A stretch of DNA of 64,000 bases. Source: Thamnaconus septentrionalis (lineage: Eukaryota; Chordata; Actinopteri; Tetraodontiformes; Monacanthidae). The stretch's first letter is position 1. Every line of letters starts with the position of its first letter. Both the position numbers and the translations under genes were made by a program. Location: assembly GCA_009823395.1 (NCBI GenBank), contig CM020505.1, positions 120,629 through 184,628 on the forward strand, given 5' to 3'. Below the pieces are notes generated by a model that was not told where the DNA came from, did no database searches, and worked only from the letters and a program-made list of their open reading frames with translations. This document shows, in pieces, positions 46,377-60,544 of the stretch.

Positions 46377-46759
46377 TCTGTTGGCGCATGTGACGTAGCC
46401 ATCTTACGAGGAATAACTTGCGTTATCTATCTTTTCGACAGAGGAAGAAAATCACCCTGCTCACTTCAGTCACCATGGAACTGGAAAGAGAGAGAACTTT
46501 ATTGACACACCCACATTTACATAGAACAGTACAGTGATGTATGAGATCACATGTCAACTGTTACTGACAATACACCAGGTACAAGTGTACATCAAGCAAC
46601 GGAATACACACAGTGCCCCTCCATCTCAGACCAACAGAGGACTGTGATCGGTCATGGCGGGAAAAAATATTTTCTGCTTCTCCTGTGTTCATTAAGAGTT
46701 TTTTTATTGCTTTTTCAGTGTTCCCCAATAAGTTGAGTGTTATTCAAGCAGCAGCACTT

Positions 46760-46805
46760 GAATTTGTTTGTAAACAGACTTACAAGTCTGTTTACAAACA
46801 AATTC
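46760..46805. repeat. Perfect 22-bp palindrome in host-repeat unit 1
   Basis: Arms GAATTTGTTTGTAAACAGAC+TT pair perfectly around a 2-nt loop. The equivalent place in unit 2 (59466-59512) keeps the same shape with a few mismatches. Another hairpin-like block follows at 46810-46855 (AAGTGTTTGA against TCAAACACTT). Confidence 0.85.
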
Positions 46806-47026
46806 ACACTTCAAAGTGTTTGAAAGTGTTTGAACACACATTCAAACACTTTGATGAAGGAGCAGCAGTGATTTCTGTGCTCATTTACTCTTAAAGATCT
46901 TTGTTTCTCCTGTTTCTGAGCTGATTTAAAGTATCTATGCAAGAAAACAGGTGCACACAGCTGCACACAGCTGCACACTTTTTGGAACACTCATTCATAC
47001 ACGCACTGTTAAAATGATAACTAGCA

Positions 47027-49322
47027 CTAGACCTGATGGCTTACCTGATGGCTTCCCAGTAGAATTTTATAAGGCACTTTGGCCAACTGTTGGTCCTACC
47101 TATTATAGAATGGCTAGAGAGATCCTAAATACTGGACTTCTCTCTTCAAACATGAATTCTGCTAACATTAGCCTCATACTCAAACCTGACAAAGACCCAT
47201 CGCTCCCAACTAGCTACCGACCAATATTGTTAATCAATACTGATCTTAAAATGATTTGTAAAGCAATAGCTAGACGACTAGAAAAAATTACTCCATATAT
47301 AATCCATCCTGACCAAACAGGGTTTATTAAAGGTAGAGACTCAACTTCCAATGTACGTAGATTTATCAATCTGATAGATTACACTAACGCCAATAATATA
47401 CAAACAACAATTGTTTCGCTAGATGCAGAAAAAGCATTTGACAGGGTCAATTGGAGCTTCTTATTCGTAACGCTACAAAAATTTGGTTTCGGGAATTCAT
47501 TTATATCCTGGATACGAACATTATATAGCTCTCCGTGCGCCTCAGTTAGAACGAACAGCCAGATCTCTCAAAGGTTTAATCTGCAACGAGGCACCAGACA
47601 GGGCTGCCCTCTCTCCCCTTCACTACTTGCAATGTTTATTGAACCTCTGGCAGCTGCAATTCGGCAAAATGAGAATATCAAAGGAGTCCAAATTTCAACA
47701 TCTGACCATAAAATAAGCCTTTATGCCGATGACGTATTATTATTTCTTCGAAATACACAATCCTCACTTGCTGAAGTTATCATCCTTATTGACAATTTCT
47801 CTTGTATTTAATAAATTGGGCAAAATCCACAGTGCTACCGCTTAACTGTAAATTTAAACAAACCTCTCTAGCACCTCTGCAAGCCGGTAACATACGATAT
47901 TTAGGTATCAACTTCTCTCCCAACCTATAAGACTTAATACAACTCAATTTCATCCCGCTATTAAAGAAAATAGAAAACGATTTAATTCGATGGAGAAACT
48001 TACCCATATCTCTTTTAGAGAAAGTTGCGACAGTTAAAATGATGGTTTTACCTAAGTTAAACTACCTTTTCTCAATGATTCCATATCAACCGCCTGCTCA
48101 GTGGTTTTAAACCCTGAACTCAAACGTCACAATGTTTCTATGGAAAAACAAACCACCCCGTATCAGTCTGAAGACGCTTCAAAAAGCGAAAGATGCCGGG
48201 GGACTAGATTTGCCAAACTTTTATTACTATTATATTGCCAACAGAATAAAGTATATTCATAAGTGGTTCAACCCTAGCTCACATGATGTATCCTGGCATG
48301 TCATAGAACAAGCCTATTGTGGTGATATTCAGTTAGCAGACTTGCCAATTATCGGCACACCAAAGCACCACAGTTGCATGAAAAGTGTTAATATAAGTCA
48401 CTCTCTGACGGCTTGGACGGAATTTCTGAAAATCACAGGCTCATCCCTTCTCCCGTGCGGTCGTATGCCCATCTGGAACAATCCTGATATACTGCAAAAC
48501 AAAAAAGTACTTAACTTCACACATTGGGCAGATAAAGGTATAACTCATGCAAAACACATAAGAGAGAATAATAATTTTAGACCATTTCAAGAGCTTGTGA
48601 CACAGTTTGGAATTAACAGTAGTTGTTACTTAGAATACATGCAAATTAAGTCCATAATTAAGAAAAAATTCAAACTTAAACTTGAACAAACACACATGGA
48701 GGTCTCTCCGGCTGTACAGTCGGTCCTTAATTTCTCACCTCCGAAACTACTTTCCAAGATATATAAAATCCTTACAAATACAGATCGCACTATTTCTATC
48801 CCAATTGTTAAGTGGGAAAGAGACCTGTCTCTCCAGCCTCACCCTAATTTCTGGAGGACAATTTGCCTGAACACATTTTCACTGATAAAACAACCTAATC
48901 TACAATTAATACAATTTAAAGTACTCCACAGGATACACTACACTGGACAGCGGATGTTTCAGATGGGCATGACCGCCTCTCAGACCTGCTCACACTGCAC
49001 AGTTAATGTCCCAGATATTTACCTACACGCTGTATGGCATTGCCCACCAGTAAATAAATTCCGGCACATAGTATGCAATGATCTATCAGCACAGGTTGGT
49101 TACACCATCACAGCCACTCCCTCTTTTTGTCTCTTAGGGGACCTCACTGATATCACCTCAGATAAGGCAGAATCTCGCATGCTGATCACCTCCTTATCTA
49201 TCGCTAAGAAAACAATCCTCATAAACTGGAAAACAAAACAACACCTGCACATTGCACAATATAGGAACTTACTCTTAGACCACACCTCCTTGGTAGGAGT
49301 GTCTGCTTCATCCTTTAACTAA
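47027..49322 (+). pseudogene. LINE ORF2: reverse transcriptase and C-terminal region, broken
   Basis: The frame up to 47811 spans RT blocks GFPVEFYKALW, SYRPILLINTDLKMICKAIA, QTGFIKGR, the catalytic SLDAEKAFDRVNW, RGTRQGCPLSPSLLAMF and LYADDVLLFL (YADD at 47722-47733). The endonuclease is lost by 5' truncation. Stops and frame changes at 47811-48131 break the thumb region. From 48132 to 49322 the C-terminal region is open for 396 codons. It has a CSHCTVNVPDIYLHAVWHC zinc-knuckle-like stretch (C-x2-C...H-x3-HC) and ends SSFN at the stop TAA. RT and knuckle placement match the L1/Tx1 group. Confidence 0.88.
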
Positions 49323-50422
49323 CTGGCAATCAATCAATAGCTGAGGCTGCTGGTTGATGTGGGCAGCCGTGGTCGTGCTGCTACGGGCCGGGTGCAGTCT
49401 GGGGGGTGGGGGGTTGGGCGTGCGGTGCTCGGCTGCTTCGTGGGTTGGTGGGGGGTCGGGGGTTGGGTGCCCCGGCGGGGGATGTCTGCCACGCGGGCGG
49501 CTGGGCCTGGTGGTTGGTGGGTGGTGCCACGGGGTGGGGGGGCGGCGGTCCCTGGCTCTGGACTGGGGGCCCCCTTGTTGGTGGGGGGGCTGGTCCATCC
49601 CTGTGTCCAGGGACTGGCGCTGGATCGTACGCGGTGGGGTCGCATGCCTGGGGTGGGGCTGCGCGGCCGCCGGCTACCGCTCCTGCGTGCCCGGGTGGTG
49701 CCTTCTGCCCCACCTTCGCCTTCCGTCTCCCTGGTCGCCGCTGCTGCCCCGGGGCCCTTGGGCGGTGGGGGGTGGGCCCCTTTTGGCTCCTGGATCCCTG
49801 TGGTGTTCCCGGCCCCGATGTCGCTCAGAGGGCGCCCTGACCGGGAGTCTCCCCTGGTAATAATAGGTGGTTTTTTATTTATCTATTTATTTATTTTTCT
49901 GTTTGGGGGGATTTGTGTCTTGGGTGGTCGCTGCCCGGCAGGGGGTCTGACGGTGGTGGGCGGGGGTCCACAGGTTGTTTATTTAATTTTATCTTTTTAT
50001 TTTATTTACTTATTTATTTTTCTTCTTTTACAGGGCACAGAGGGAACCAGGGGGGGCTCTCGCTTGGGGGCCCGCTTTGCCCAATTGGCGTTGGGGGCGG
50101 GGGTGCGGCTGTGGCCTCGGGGGCCGGGAGGGGGGGGGCTGTCCCCTGGCGCCGGGGGGTTCCGGGGCGGCTGGGGGATGTGTGGGGTGGAGGGGGCGGT
50201 TGATGCGCCATACTGGGTCCGTAGGGGTGGGGGCTCTGGGTGCCCGGGCCTCTTCCTGGCCGGCTTTGCGGCGGGTGTGCCGTGCCCGGAATCTCCCCCC
50301 CGGCTCGTTGCTGGCGTGGGGCGGTTGCGACCTCGGAGGCCGCACTAATTGGCAGCCTACTTCCAGTGACGTACTTAAACACACCCACTCCCACACTCAG
50401 ATACACACAGCACCACATCCAT

Positions 50423-50453
<31 letters not shown>

Positions 50454-51033
50454 TGTAAGTATGCACACACACAAGTATACACACATGCAAGTATACACAC
50501 ACACACACACACACACGTATACACACATATAAGTATGCACACACACACAAGTATACACACATGCAAGTATACACACACAGACACACACAAGAATACACAA
50601 GCGCGGGTACACTGTTGCACACTGTTGCATAGCTTATTATCTTATTCATCCATGAGTATATGATTATTACTGTTATTATTATGATTATTATTATCATTAT
50701 TCATTCATTCATCTTCTATACTCGCTTATTCCAATTCAGGGTCACGGGGGTCTGCTGGAGCCTATCTCAGCTGTCTTAGGGCGAAGGCAGGGTACACCCT
50801 GGACAAGTCGCCAGTTCATCGCAGGGCTATTATCATTATTATTGATAATATTATTATTACTATTAACGTCATTATTATCATCGCTATTATTATTATTATT
50901 ATCATTGTATGTACTTGCATGTATGTTTATATGGGTATATATGCATCTATGTGCATATGAACATGTGTAAATGTGCAGGTATGCGCATGTATGTGTGGGT
51001 ATATATATATATATATATATATATGTGTATATG

Positions 51034-51066
<33 letters not shown>

Positions 51067-51079
51067 GTGTATATATATA

Positions 51080-51119
<40 letters not shown>

Positions 51120-51364
51120 TATATATATATATATTATCTTTCTTTTTCTCCTTAGATTAATCAGGTTATCATTTGAATAAGCCCACTATCTGACAATTAG
51201 CTATGCAAATTTACGATCTGTTTTGTTCTGTTTTAAAACAAAAATTGTATATTGTTGCCAGTTGCCTCCTCTACTCCTCTCTCTCTACCCCTCTCATTAT
51301 AAAACCTGTCAGCCATCATAGACATTCAGAGACACTTCTGCTTGTCATTATGGCCAGACCGGAC
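49323..51364 (+). other. LINE 3' UTR: G-rich start, then microsatellites and a SINE-like tail
   Basis: The first kilobase (49350-50350) is very G-rich on the plus strand with many GGGG runs, a strong setting for G-quadruplexes. It then passes through CA repeats (50400-50600), ATT-type repeats, a SINE-like piece (50698-50827) and a (TA)n tract (51001-51135). Long GC-rich frames here are compositional. L1-type LINEs in mammals also have G-rich 3' UTRs. Confidence 0.7.
50698..50827 (+). repeat. Common fish LINE/SINE 3'-tail-like sequence
   Basis: ATTCATTCATTCATCTTCTA, GGGTCACGGGGGTCTGCTGG, GCCTATCTCAGCTG and AAGTCGCCAGTTCATCGCAG occur in this order. They are a widespread repeat motif of fish genomes, probably the tail shared by L2-clade LINEs and SINEs. 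It lies inside the 3' UTR and is flanked by TTA-type microsatellite. Confidence 0.6.
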
Positions 51365-52319
51365 AAAAAAAAAAAAAAATAAAAATAAATGATAACTAGC
51401 AATTGTTGATCTCATTACAGTTTTTAAGTTAAACTGACTTGGAAATATGACTTTGGAATAAGTAATGTATAAACTCTTTTCTGCCCAGCAATTTTTTCCC
51501 ATTGTTGACTTATCTACTATTTTTAAATCAACTCAACAAAAATTTTTCAATCTTGGAGCAGATTTTTGAGTTTAGTTGGTCCAACTCCATCGATTGCTCA
51601 CTGGCGCATGCAGGCACAAGTTTGAACAAGTTGGAGCAGCTCAGCCCATCCGACAGGTGTGAGCTGACGAAGCTGAAAGCGCACATCACTTTCGCTCTGC
51701 AGGTAAGCTATATATGTTTGTGCTGTCATCACGCTTATTGCAGACTGGTTTTCTTTCTTTCTTTCTTTACTGTAGCGAGTGTCATTGTCCACTGTTTTCG
51801 CCTTGTAATCCACGTGCCTCGTCATACGTTAACATTTAGCTTGACCTCGGAGGATTGGGCCTATCCTTGTAATATTTTAAAAGATAGTGGCGTAAGTAAT
51901 TCGGAAGATATATTCATTTTAGCTAACATTGTGTCTTTTTAGGGTTGTATTTAGGCCTAACGTCAGCCTAACATTGGGTAAAAAAGGCTGTAAAAGACAA
52001 TGGTGTTTGCTCAACGTTATTCTGTGAACGTGACCGGAGCCTGGTCCGCTTCAACCGTCTCTTAAACCGGCTAGTAACGTTAGCTGACGCTGCACTCTGT
52101 CGTGCGTGCGAACGTGCACAATGCCAGTGAATTGGGGTGGATGCATGTGAGTCTCGTGGACTCTATACGTATGTATGTATGTATGCATGTGAGTCTTCGT
52201 GTACTGTGTGTGTGTGCTTTTATGTTTGCAAATTTCAAATGCTGTTGTGAAAGTGCTTTTAACAAAACTGTCTTTGTGCTGTTTGTGTCTGTGTTTTAAT
52301 TCTATGCAGTGTCGGCCTG

Positions 52320-54245
52320 CTGCTCAGTAAAGTGACCCTCTTCAAACATCTTCGCCTTCGCCACGGTCAAGGTGCACACTGGCCTTGCACACGCACGGAC
52401 TGTGTTTGTGTATTTAAAACACTCGGATCGTTAAGATCACACCTCTGAAGATCACATTCAAAAGTGAAAATTTGCCTCTCTCTTTTTGTCTATGCAAACT
52501 GTGTTGCATGTTTCTCGAAGTACAACACAAAAGACAAAACCTTCTGTCTTTCTCTAAAATTCAAACCTTCAACAGTGTCAAAGAGACCCTTTCAAAACAT
52601 AAAATTGAAGTAAATGATTGTGTTTTGCAAGAAATATCTAGTGCTATAGCTCTAACTAATCCACTCCTTTCAACAATATCGGAGAAAGGTTCTCTGTCTA
52701 CAGATCACAGAAGGAATATATATTTCAAAGAGCACTTTCCTATTATCGAACACACAGAATATCTGTACAACACAGCCCACAAAAACTATTTTGTATATAT
52801 ATATCTGTTACTAAGGTACTTGAAAGTTTACTTGGGTGTCCAGATTTTTTTTTTTTTTTACAAAGTTGTATTCAATCAAGAAGCTTTATCTGGACGCTTT
52901 AAATCTTCTCAAGACGGCAAGTATTACAAGGAGAATAAACTACTGGGAGAACAAAACACATGCATTAGTCTGGGATTATATATTGATGATTTTGAAGTGT
53001 GCAACCCATTGGGCACTTATAGAAAACTTCATAAGATCACTGCAGTATATTGGGTGGTTCTAAATTTACCAGCTTGGTTCCGATCGAGGCTCACTTCAAT
53101 TCAGCTAGCTCTCTTGGGTAAAAGTGTAGACATTAAACAATATGGGTATGAAAAGTTTCTTGAGCCATTGCTTAAAGATATAAAGGGTCTTGAACAAGAG
53201 GGAATTTTTATTGAAGCTGTGGGCCAATTTGTTAAAAGCAGTGTAAATTGTGTATGTGCTCATAATCTTGGTGCACATGGTCTCGCAGGCTTTTCCGAAA
53301 GTTTTACTGTTGATAATTTCTGTTGGTTTTGTTTGATAAGTCGGGGCCAAATTGCAACTACTTAAGTTAATGATTTTCAATTGAGAAGTGTTGATCAACA
53401 TAACTTCTTTCTGGAAGAGCTTCGGCAGAGGGCAAACCTCAAAAGTGTCAACAGGGTCAAGTGAATGTGTACTGGGCAAACATCTCCTGTTCTTTCACCC
53501 AATAACTGGATTTCCTCCAGATATTTTACATGACCTTTTGGACGGGGTCATACCAGTGGAATTGTCCTTATGTTTGAAATGTCTGATCTCAAAAGGCTTC
53601 ATTACATTTGAAGTGTTACATGACTGCATAAAATCATTTCCCTTTAAGTATTCAGACAAAGTAAACAAGCCTAAAAAAATTCCAAAAGCAAGCTTGGAAA
53701 AGGGAACAGTTGGGAGGAATGGACATGAAAATTGGACACTGCTGCGTTTACTTCCATTTATGATTGGACGCAAGATACCAGAACAGGAGCCATCTTGGGA
53801 GATTTTAATGGACCTTAAGGAAATTCTTGACATTGTTGTATCAAGCAGGTTTTCTGAGGATGCACAGTGTTATTTATCTGGTAAACTACTCGAGCATCGC
53901 AAGTTGCTTACCAGTTCAGACTGCGGCCGAAACATCACTTCATTGACCACTACCCGCAACTTATTCGCCGCTATGGGCCTCTAGTTGAATTATGGACAAT
54001 GAGATTCGAGGCCAAGCACAGCTTCTTTAGAAAGGTTGTCCATGCCACTCGCAACTGGAAAAATGTGCTGCTCACTCTCTCCACAAAACATCAGCAGATG
54101 ATGGCCTACCACCTAGACTGTGGCATTCCTTTCAAGCCAAGACTGTATGTTAAAAATGTGAAGGTGGTCAGGCTTTCAGGATTGGATCCACCTCTAAAAC
54201 GTGAAATACAGAAGAAGTACCCACATCTAGACAGTGTGTCCTCTG
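52320..54245 (+). pseudogene. CACTA (EnSpm/TNP2-like) transposase
   Basis: An acceptor CTATGCAG precedes 52311. From about 52334 a degraded C2H2 zinc-finger stretch is visible (KHLRLRHGQ, then CTRTDCVCVFKTLGSLRSHL). The core frame (52472-53365) includes LYIDDFEVCNPLGTYRKLHK, AVYWVVLNLP and AHGLAGFSESFTVDNFCWFC, the conserved centre of fish EnSpm transposases. The next frame (53388-53984) has FFHPITGFPPDILHDLLDGV and NWTLLRLLPFMIG. After another shift, 53999-54245 has LWTMRFEAKHSFFRKVVHAT and MMAYHLDCGIPF. Frameshifts near 52830, 53370 and 53925, and a T run at 52847-52859, disable it. Confidence 0.85.
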
Positions 54246-55691
54246 CTCTCCCCCTCCTGCCCTTTTCTCCTCAACATCCCTTACTCACTCCTATTGTCCT
54301 CTATGACTCCCTTCTCTCTCCTCACCAACTCTCTTCTCCTGTCCTCTTCCCCGCACTCTTCTTTCCTGTTTTATACAAGCTCTCTCCTCCCCTTACCATT
54401 CATACACTTTTCTTGGTGCCAGGTGTAAATATAAAGGTACCAAAAATGTTTTAAAGGGAGTAATAAAAATAGAAATAAGAATTGAAATAATATGAAATGG
54501 AATTGCATGAATTAAAATATTCTAGTGCAAAAGATACACATACTGTATGCAAAAAAAATACACATATACTATACAAAGAATAAAGATATGTACAAAAAGA
54601 GCGCACCCAAAGACCAAGGCTGCCACTTGTGGCACCATCTTTAATGTTCAAACACAGTTCAAATGGCCAGTTGAGTTCAGTAACGGCAGAAAATGAAAAT
54701 ATGGGCATTCATTATGGTATAGACGCTTGTTGTTTTTCTAGAGAAGGTTCTTCATTTGCAGCCCCATGATACTGTAGATATAGGCGTATCATTCTTCTAA
54801 TAAGGTTTGACTAATCATTTTTTGTCTCTCCTCTCTTTACAGACTACAGACTATGTTACTTTGGGTCGTTATTTCCTCCAGAGATGCCCGGCGAATCCAG
54901 CTTCCCGAAGTCCCAACATCTGTGGAGCAATTGATTGGTATACTTAAAGAGAGACTCGACATTCAAGATGATTTATCACTCCAGGTTGAGGTTCCGAGGT
55001 TCGGAAATGCACTCTGCAGGTTAACAGAGATGTCCGAATTACCGGCAGAGCGTGCAATCTTGCATATCATGTGGAACTGTGATTTGTCTCCACAGAACCA
55101 ATCCACTACTTCTGTCTCCTCTCAGGACACAATCAGTGTTCACAGTGAAGATTTCGGGCCTAGTTGGACCGATTCTATCCAGACCAATTCTGCGCAAACC
55201 AAATTGAGGCAGGCTGTAGAGTGGCCATCTCCATTCCCTATCCCCAAGTTTGCATATGATGTTGAACTGAAATTGTGCAAGGCCAATTAAACATATGCAA
55301 AGATAAAGAAGTGACAAGAGACATGAATATGGAGATATTTGATGAAATTGCACAAGCAATTTTTGAAATAAAAGGAAAGGGGGAGGTGAAGACGACAGTC
55401 CATTCACGCTGAAGAAGCCAAAGCGTGGAGAGGTCAATCACGTGCCAGATTACCCACAATACCATGATGATGCTACCCTTGAAGAGGAAGGAGTTGCATT
55501 GATTGAAGAAATGACGAAAAAGAAAAAGAACACAACATTGATAAAATGGAGCTGATCTTTTCCCTCAGGCGGAGAGAGGTGGTAGAGTGTCAGCCGATGG
55601 TGTCTGAGGTGCAGGAGAGGTGGCATGCTCTGTTTTCTTCTGAGGAGGTCAGGATTTTGTCAGACAAGTGGGTAAAAAAGGATGTTAATTC

Positions 55692-55895
55692 GACAGTTTC
55701 GACTGAGACTTGAGCCTTCCTCAGAAGCGTCATCTGATGTGCTGCTGATGTGTCATTCATCAGTTGGCTGCCCAAGTCCCCTCCACCCTGGGTGGTCTCT
55801 GGAGGGAGCAGACCAGAAAACACCTGATAAATGACATGTCAGCAGCACATCAGATGATGCCTCTGAGGAAGGCTCAAGTCTCAGTCGAAACTGTC
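55692..55895. mobile_element. 204-bp inverted-repeat MITE in the CACTA second gene
   Basis: GACAGTTTCGACTGAGACTT at the left pairs with AAGTCTCAGTCGAAACTGTC at the right. The arms extend for about 65 bp each with few mismatches, separated by about 70 bp. The flanks AATTC and AAGGT do not clearly match. It could also be a simple hairpin insertion. Confidence 0.75.
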
Positions 55896-57459
55896 AAGGT
55901 ATCCTCCTTTTTCACTCACTCATCTGAACAGTAGAAATAAATAAGTACTAATAAGAATACAAAATTATTTTTAATCAGGTAAGGATGTGTTTTTGTTGAG
56001 TTTTTTAATATCCTCCATCACACATCACTTTCTGCAACTGCTATAGATGTTGCATAGGCACATTTTTATTGAATTTTCAAACCTCAAACTCCATGTTTAT
56101 AGATGATTTTCTTTCTTGCCAGTGTTACATTTTAATATGTGATCAATTTTATTCTGTGACCTATTATTCTTATATAACCATCTCACTTCTTTGGAAGTAC
56201 ACTTCCCCATGCTTAATTGAAATTGCAAGTTTAAAATGTCATGAATATGATTTAAAGTATTTTCATCAGGGGCAAAACAACTGACAATTACGTTTTGTAT
56301 AATTATGGATGACATTTTTTATCTTTTTACTGGCAAAAGGGAAACTAGCAGTGAGACGTAGAGGCACCTCAGAATCTGGCGGTTCACAGATTTCAGACCA
56401 GCAAATTCAATTCAATAGTTTGAAAATTGACAATATATTATTTTTTTGTTTTCATGTCAAGATATCTGAAGAATTTCAGCGGATCACAAGCAAAGACCTG
56501 CTCGGGACTTTCAATGCATCCCTTGACAAACTTGGGCCCGGCCTGCTGAAGCTCTACAGGTCCAAGAAAGGAGCCTTTGATCAAAAAATGGAGGACCTCC
56601 TTGAAGAACTTGATCAGGTCAGTGAAGTGCCCTTTTCACTGGCAGTTTTATAAGAGATATATACTTTCTTCTTAGGAATGACAACATTACAGTAAGATAC
56701 TAATTCTATTATGCACTGCATATTTTTAGACAACCGACATTGTGTCCCACCGCAAGACGGCAGCTCTGAGAGGCCTGCCAATCTACCTCTGCAAGGACAC
56801 AACCAAGTTTCTCCTGAAGTGCGTGGTAAGAAATAGTAACTGCAGAAAAGATACATAATCCAGGTCATACAGCTAATTATTCATTCCCACAAGATGCTTT
56901 TAAGGACTAGATAATCCAAAATGTAATGATACACCTTCCTTTTGCAGTTTATCAGTCCAGATCATTTTGGGGGACGGTTGCAGTTTTCCACTTCATATCC
57001 CTTTTTTTCTTCTGAGGGGAAGAGTTTGTCATTTTGTGTGATGTTTTTTGTTTTTTTGTGAGATTCATCACAAAGTTAGTGGGTGAAATTGATTGTTGTG
57101 GGAGAGGGGGCAGCAGCAGTCTCTGACAGCACCTGCTTTAGGTGAAGCGGGCAGCCAATCATATCATGCTTGCAAGTTATACTTTTCAGCTTTAGCATTA
57201 ACCTTTTCAGCACTCACATTTTGTATATGTTCTTTGTTTTCTAAGATCCTGATAATGTATCTTTTCTTCTTCCCCAGGACACCGAAAATATGGCTCCAGT
57301 GATTGAAGGTGCGCCTGTTGCCATCCTCACGGTGCTCTATGAGGATCAATCCTGTGTGCGAGACCAGGCGATCATTTTGGAAGGGGCAATTGTGCTTCAC
57401 AATAGTCCCGACATGTCTGCTGCCATGGCATACCTCTTTGGCCTTCTGTATGCCCTTAA

Positions 57460-58301
<842 letters not shown>

Positions 58302-60544
58302 TTAACATAGACTACCCCAAAGAGATGAGGTACACCTTCGAGGGCATCCAGACCATCTTCTTTTCGCTTGGAGGGTCTCAATGCTCCCAGCGCACAAGGG
58401 CACTCAAATCCAAACTTGTCCTGTGACTTTGGCAGTTGCCAAAACGTTCAAAGTATTGTTTTTTATAAGTGTGTTAATGTTAGTGTTTTTATACAGCTAC
58501 CTGACTAATGCAGGAAAGCATGTTGCAGTTGTGATTGTTTGGACACAATGGCTTTTTATTATATTCTCGAGAAAGTGGGAAAAAAATGACATGCAGGGTT
58601 TGTTTCTGCTGCATGTGGAATCAAAGTTTTCTCTGATTTTAGTGAGGGTTGTATTTTCGATCGTTGAAAGATGACATCTGGTGTTGTCTCTGCAGGATAT
58701 GTTTCTCTGTATTTTATAGTCTTTGCTTCAGGTGAAGGTTGATATGTTTAAAGAGTGAAGAACTAAAGAAGTTACTTGAAAAAAGATGGTTTCATACAGT
58801 GATTTATGTCTTCATGGCTGTGTACGACTGCTGTGATTCTGATACACAGCAGATGTTATGGTTTGATTAAATAAAAAATTGAATAATAAATTTGAATAAC
58901 ATTCAGCTTTAGTCTGTATTATTAATTATCCATCTGTTGAGCAGTTTTAAAATAAAATAAGATGAATTTAGCTTGAATTAAAGGTAAAATGTATGTTTAT
59001 TCAACAAGAATCTTTGTGTTCGGTGAATTATAAAATATATGCCATTGACATACAACAAAAAAATCTAATTTTAAAAAAGGTAAAAATAAATGGCATTGAT
59101 TGGAAAAATAGTTTATTACTTCAACATAAAAATCTGTGTTTGGTGAAGGTAGAAATACACTGCATTCAAGCAAGAAGTTCTTTGTTAGTCTCACAGTATT
59201 ATCCTCATAAGATGAACAAAAAGATTTGAGTTGGCAGAACTCTTGGCAAAACTTAAAAAGTTTAAGTCAGCAAGAGCCAGCAAAAGTTGAGAAAACTCAA
59301 AAATCTCTTGCATCAAGTTGCCTTGAAATTTTACGTTTTCTGAACTTTTTCTTTTTAACAGTGCATGAGCCTGGAGGAATAAACAAAGCAAAACAAAGAT
59401 TCAAATGTTACTGACAATACACCAGGTACAAGTGTACATTAAGCAACAGAAGCAGCAGCACTTGAATTTGTTTGTAAACAGATTCACAAGTGTGTTTACA
59501 AACAAATTCAGACTTCAATGGGTTTGAACACACATTCAAAAGTCAGTTTTCTTCATGCAGCAGCATTCATTTTGAGCAAATTATATTCTGTGTGGAATAA
59601 CAGGTGGGATTTTTTTTTCTCTCGTGTTCTTCAGCTGAATCATGGCATCTATGCAAATAAACAGCAATTGAAATGAAAACTCATTCAACCACTTGGATTT
59701 CTTTTTTTTTTTTATTGCGGTTTTATGGGCTTATCTCACCGAGTTGAGGTTTTTCTTTTTGAAGCAGCAGCAGTGATTTCTGTGCTCACTTACTCTTAAA
59801 GAACTTTGTTTCTCCTGTTTCTGAGCTGAATTAAAGTATCCATGCAAGAAAACAGCTGCACACAGCACAAAGATTCAAATGTTACTGACTGAAATGGGGA
59901 GTGGTGTGAACCCAAATGCAGCACAAACAGCGTAGTAGAGATTGTAATGACCTTTATTAGAACAGTCCGCAGGTGAAAGGGCAGGTAAGGGAGAAGGTGC
60001 TGGATCAGGGGTTAGGGGCAATGTCCGATGGAGAAGGATCTGGATGAGGAGCAGGCCCGAACCAACAAGGGCCAGGGAACAGGCAGACAGACACCAGAGA
60101 CGCAGAGGCTGAAGATGTGGTCGGGTTGCCGGGGAGCTGACGGTCGAGGCTGGTCGGGGGCTGAAGGCTGGTCGGGTTGCTGGGGAGCAAGACGTCAGGG
60201 AAAAACGGGGTCGGAACCGAGAAGGCAGGAGGCGGATTACCAAGAGCAGAAGCGGGCAGTAGTGATGTTCGCTATGACACGGGGCTTCGAACCACGCCCC
60301 AAAACTCGGTAGGCGTTTTTTCTGAAGCACTGCTCCGGAGCTTGCTTCAAATCACGTGACTGATGACGTTTGAACCACTTCACTGCTTCATTCAGACTGA
60401 ATCAGCTGACTGGTTTGGTTCAATGGGCAGGACTTTGAAAGTCTGGCAGGTCTCAGTTGAGTTTAAAATGGATGAAACGGCGCAATGCGGATTGATTTGA
60501 TTAGCGTTCGGATTGCTTTCGGTTTGCTTTCGTATTGCTCTGCA

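Larger units (their letters stand above)
44254..46559 (-). mobile_element. Copia retrotransposon, truncated internally, 5-bp TSD GTTAC
   Basis: Short LTRs lie at 44254-44423 and 46379-46559 and share TGTTGGCGCATGTGACG and CTTTATTGACACACCCACAT. GTTAC flanks both sides (44249-44253 and 46560-46564). Gag, protease and integrase parts lie on the minus strand in the copia order, with integrase before any RT. RT and RNase H are missing: integrase runs directly into the 3' LTR, which also lacks its inner 11 bp. Confidence 0.9.
47027..51386 (+). mobile_element. LINE of the L1/Tx1 group, 5'-truncated, 15-bp TSD
   Basis: The 15-mer AAATGATAACTAGCA occurs at 47012-47026 and at 51387-51401. Between them is a 5'-truncated ORF2, a long 3' UTR and an A-rich tail (51365-51386). 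It sits 23 bp inside the CACTA left end, so it came later than the CACTA element. Confidence 0.9.

Noticed and set aside
49334..50697. Long GC-rich ORFs on both strands (up to 329 codons)
   Set aside because: They lie in the G-rich 3' UTR and CA repeats of the LINE. Composition explains the lack of stops.
52836..53063. Independent 75-codon ORF
   Set aside because: It is an out-of-frame reading of the CACTA transposase after the T run at 52847-52859.
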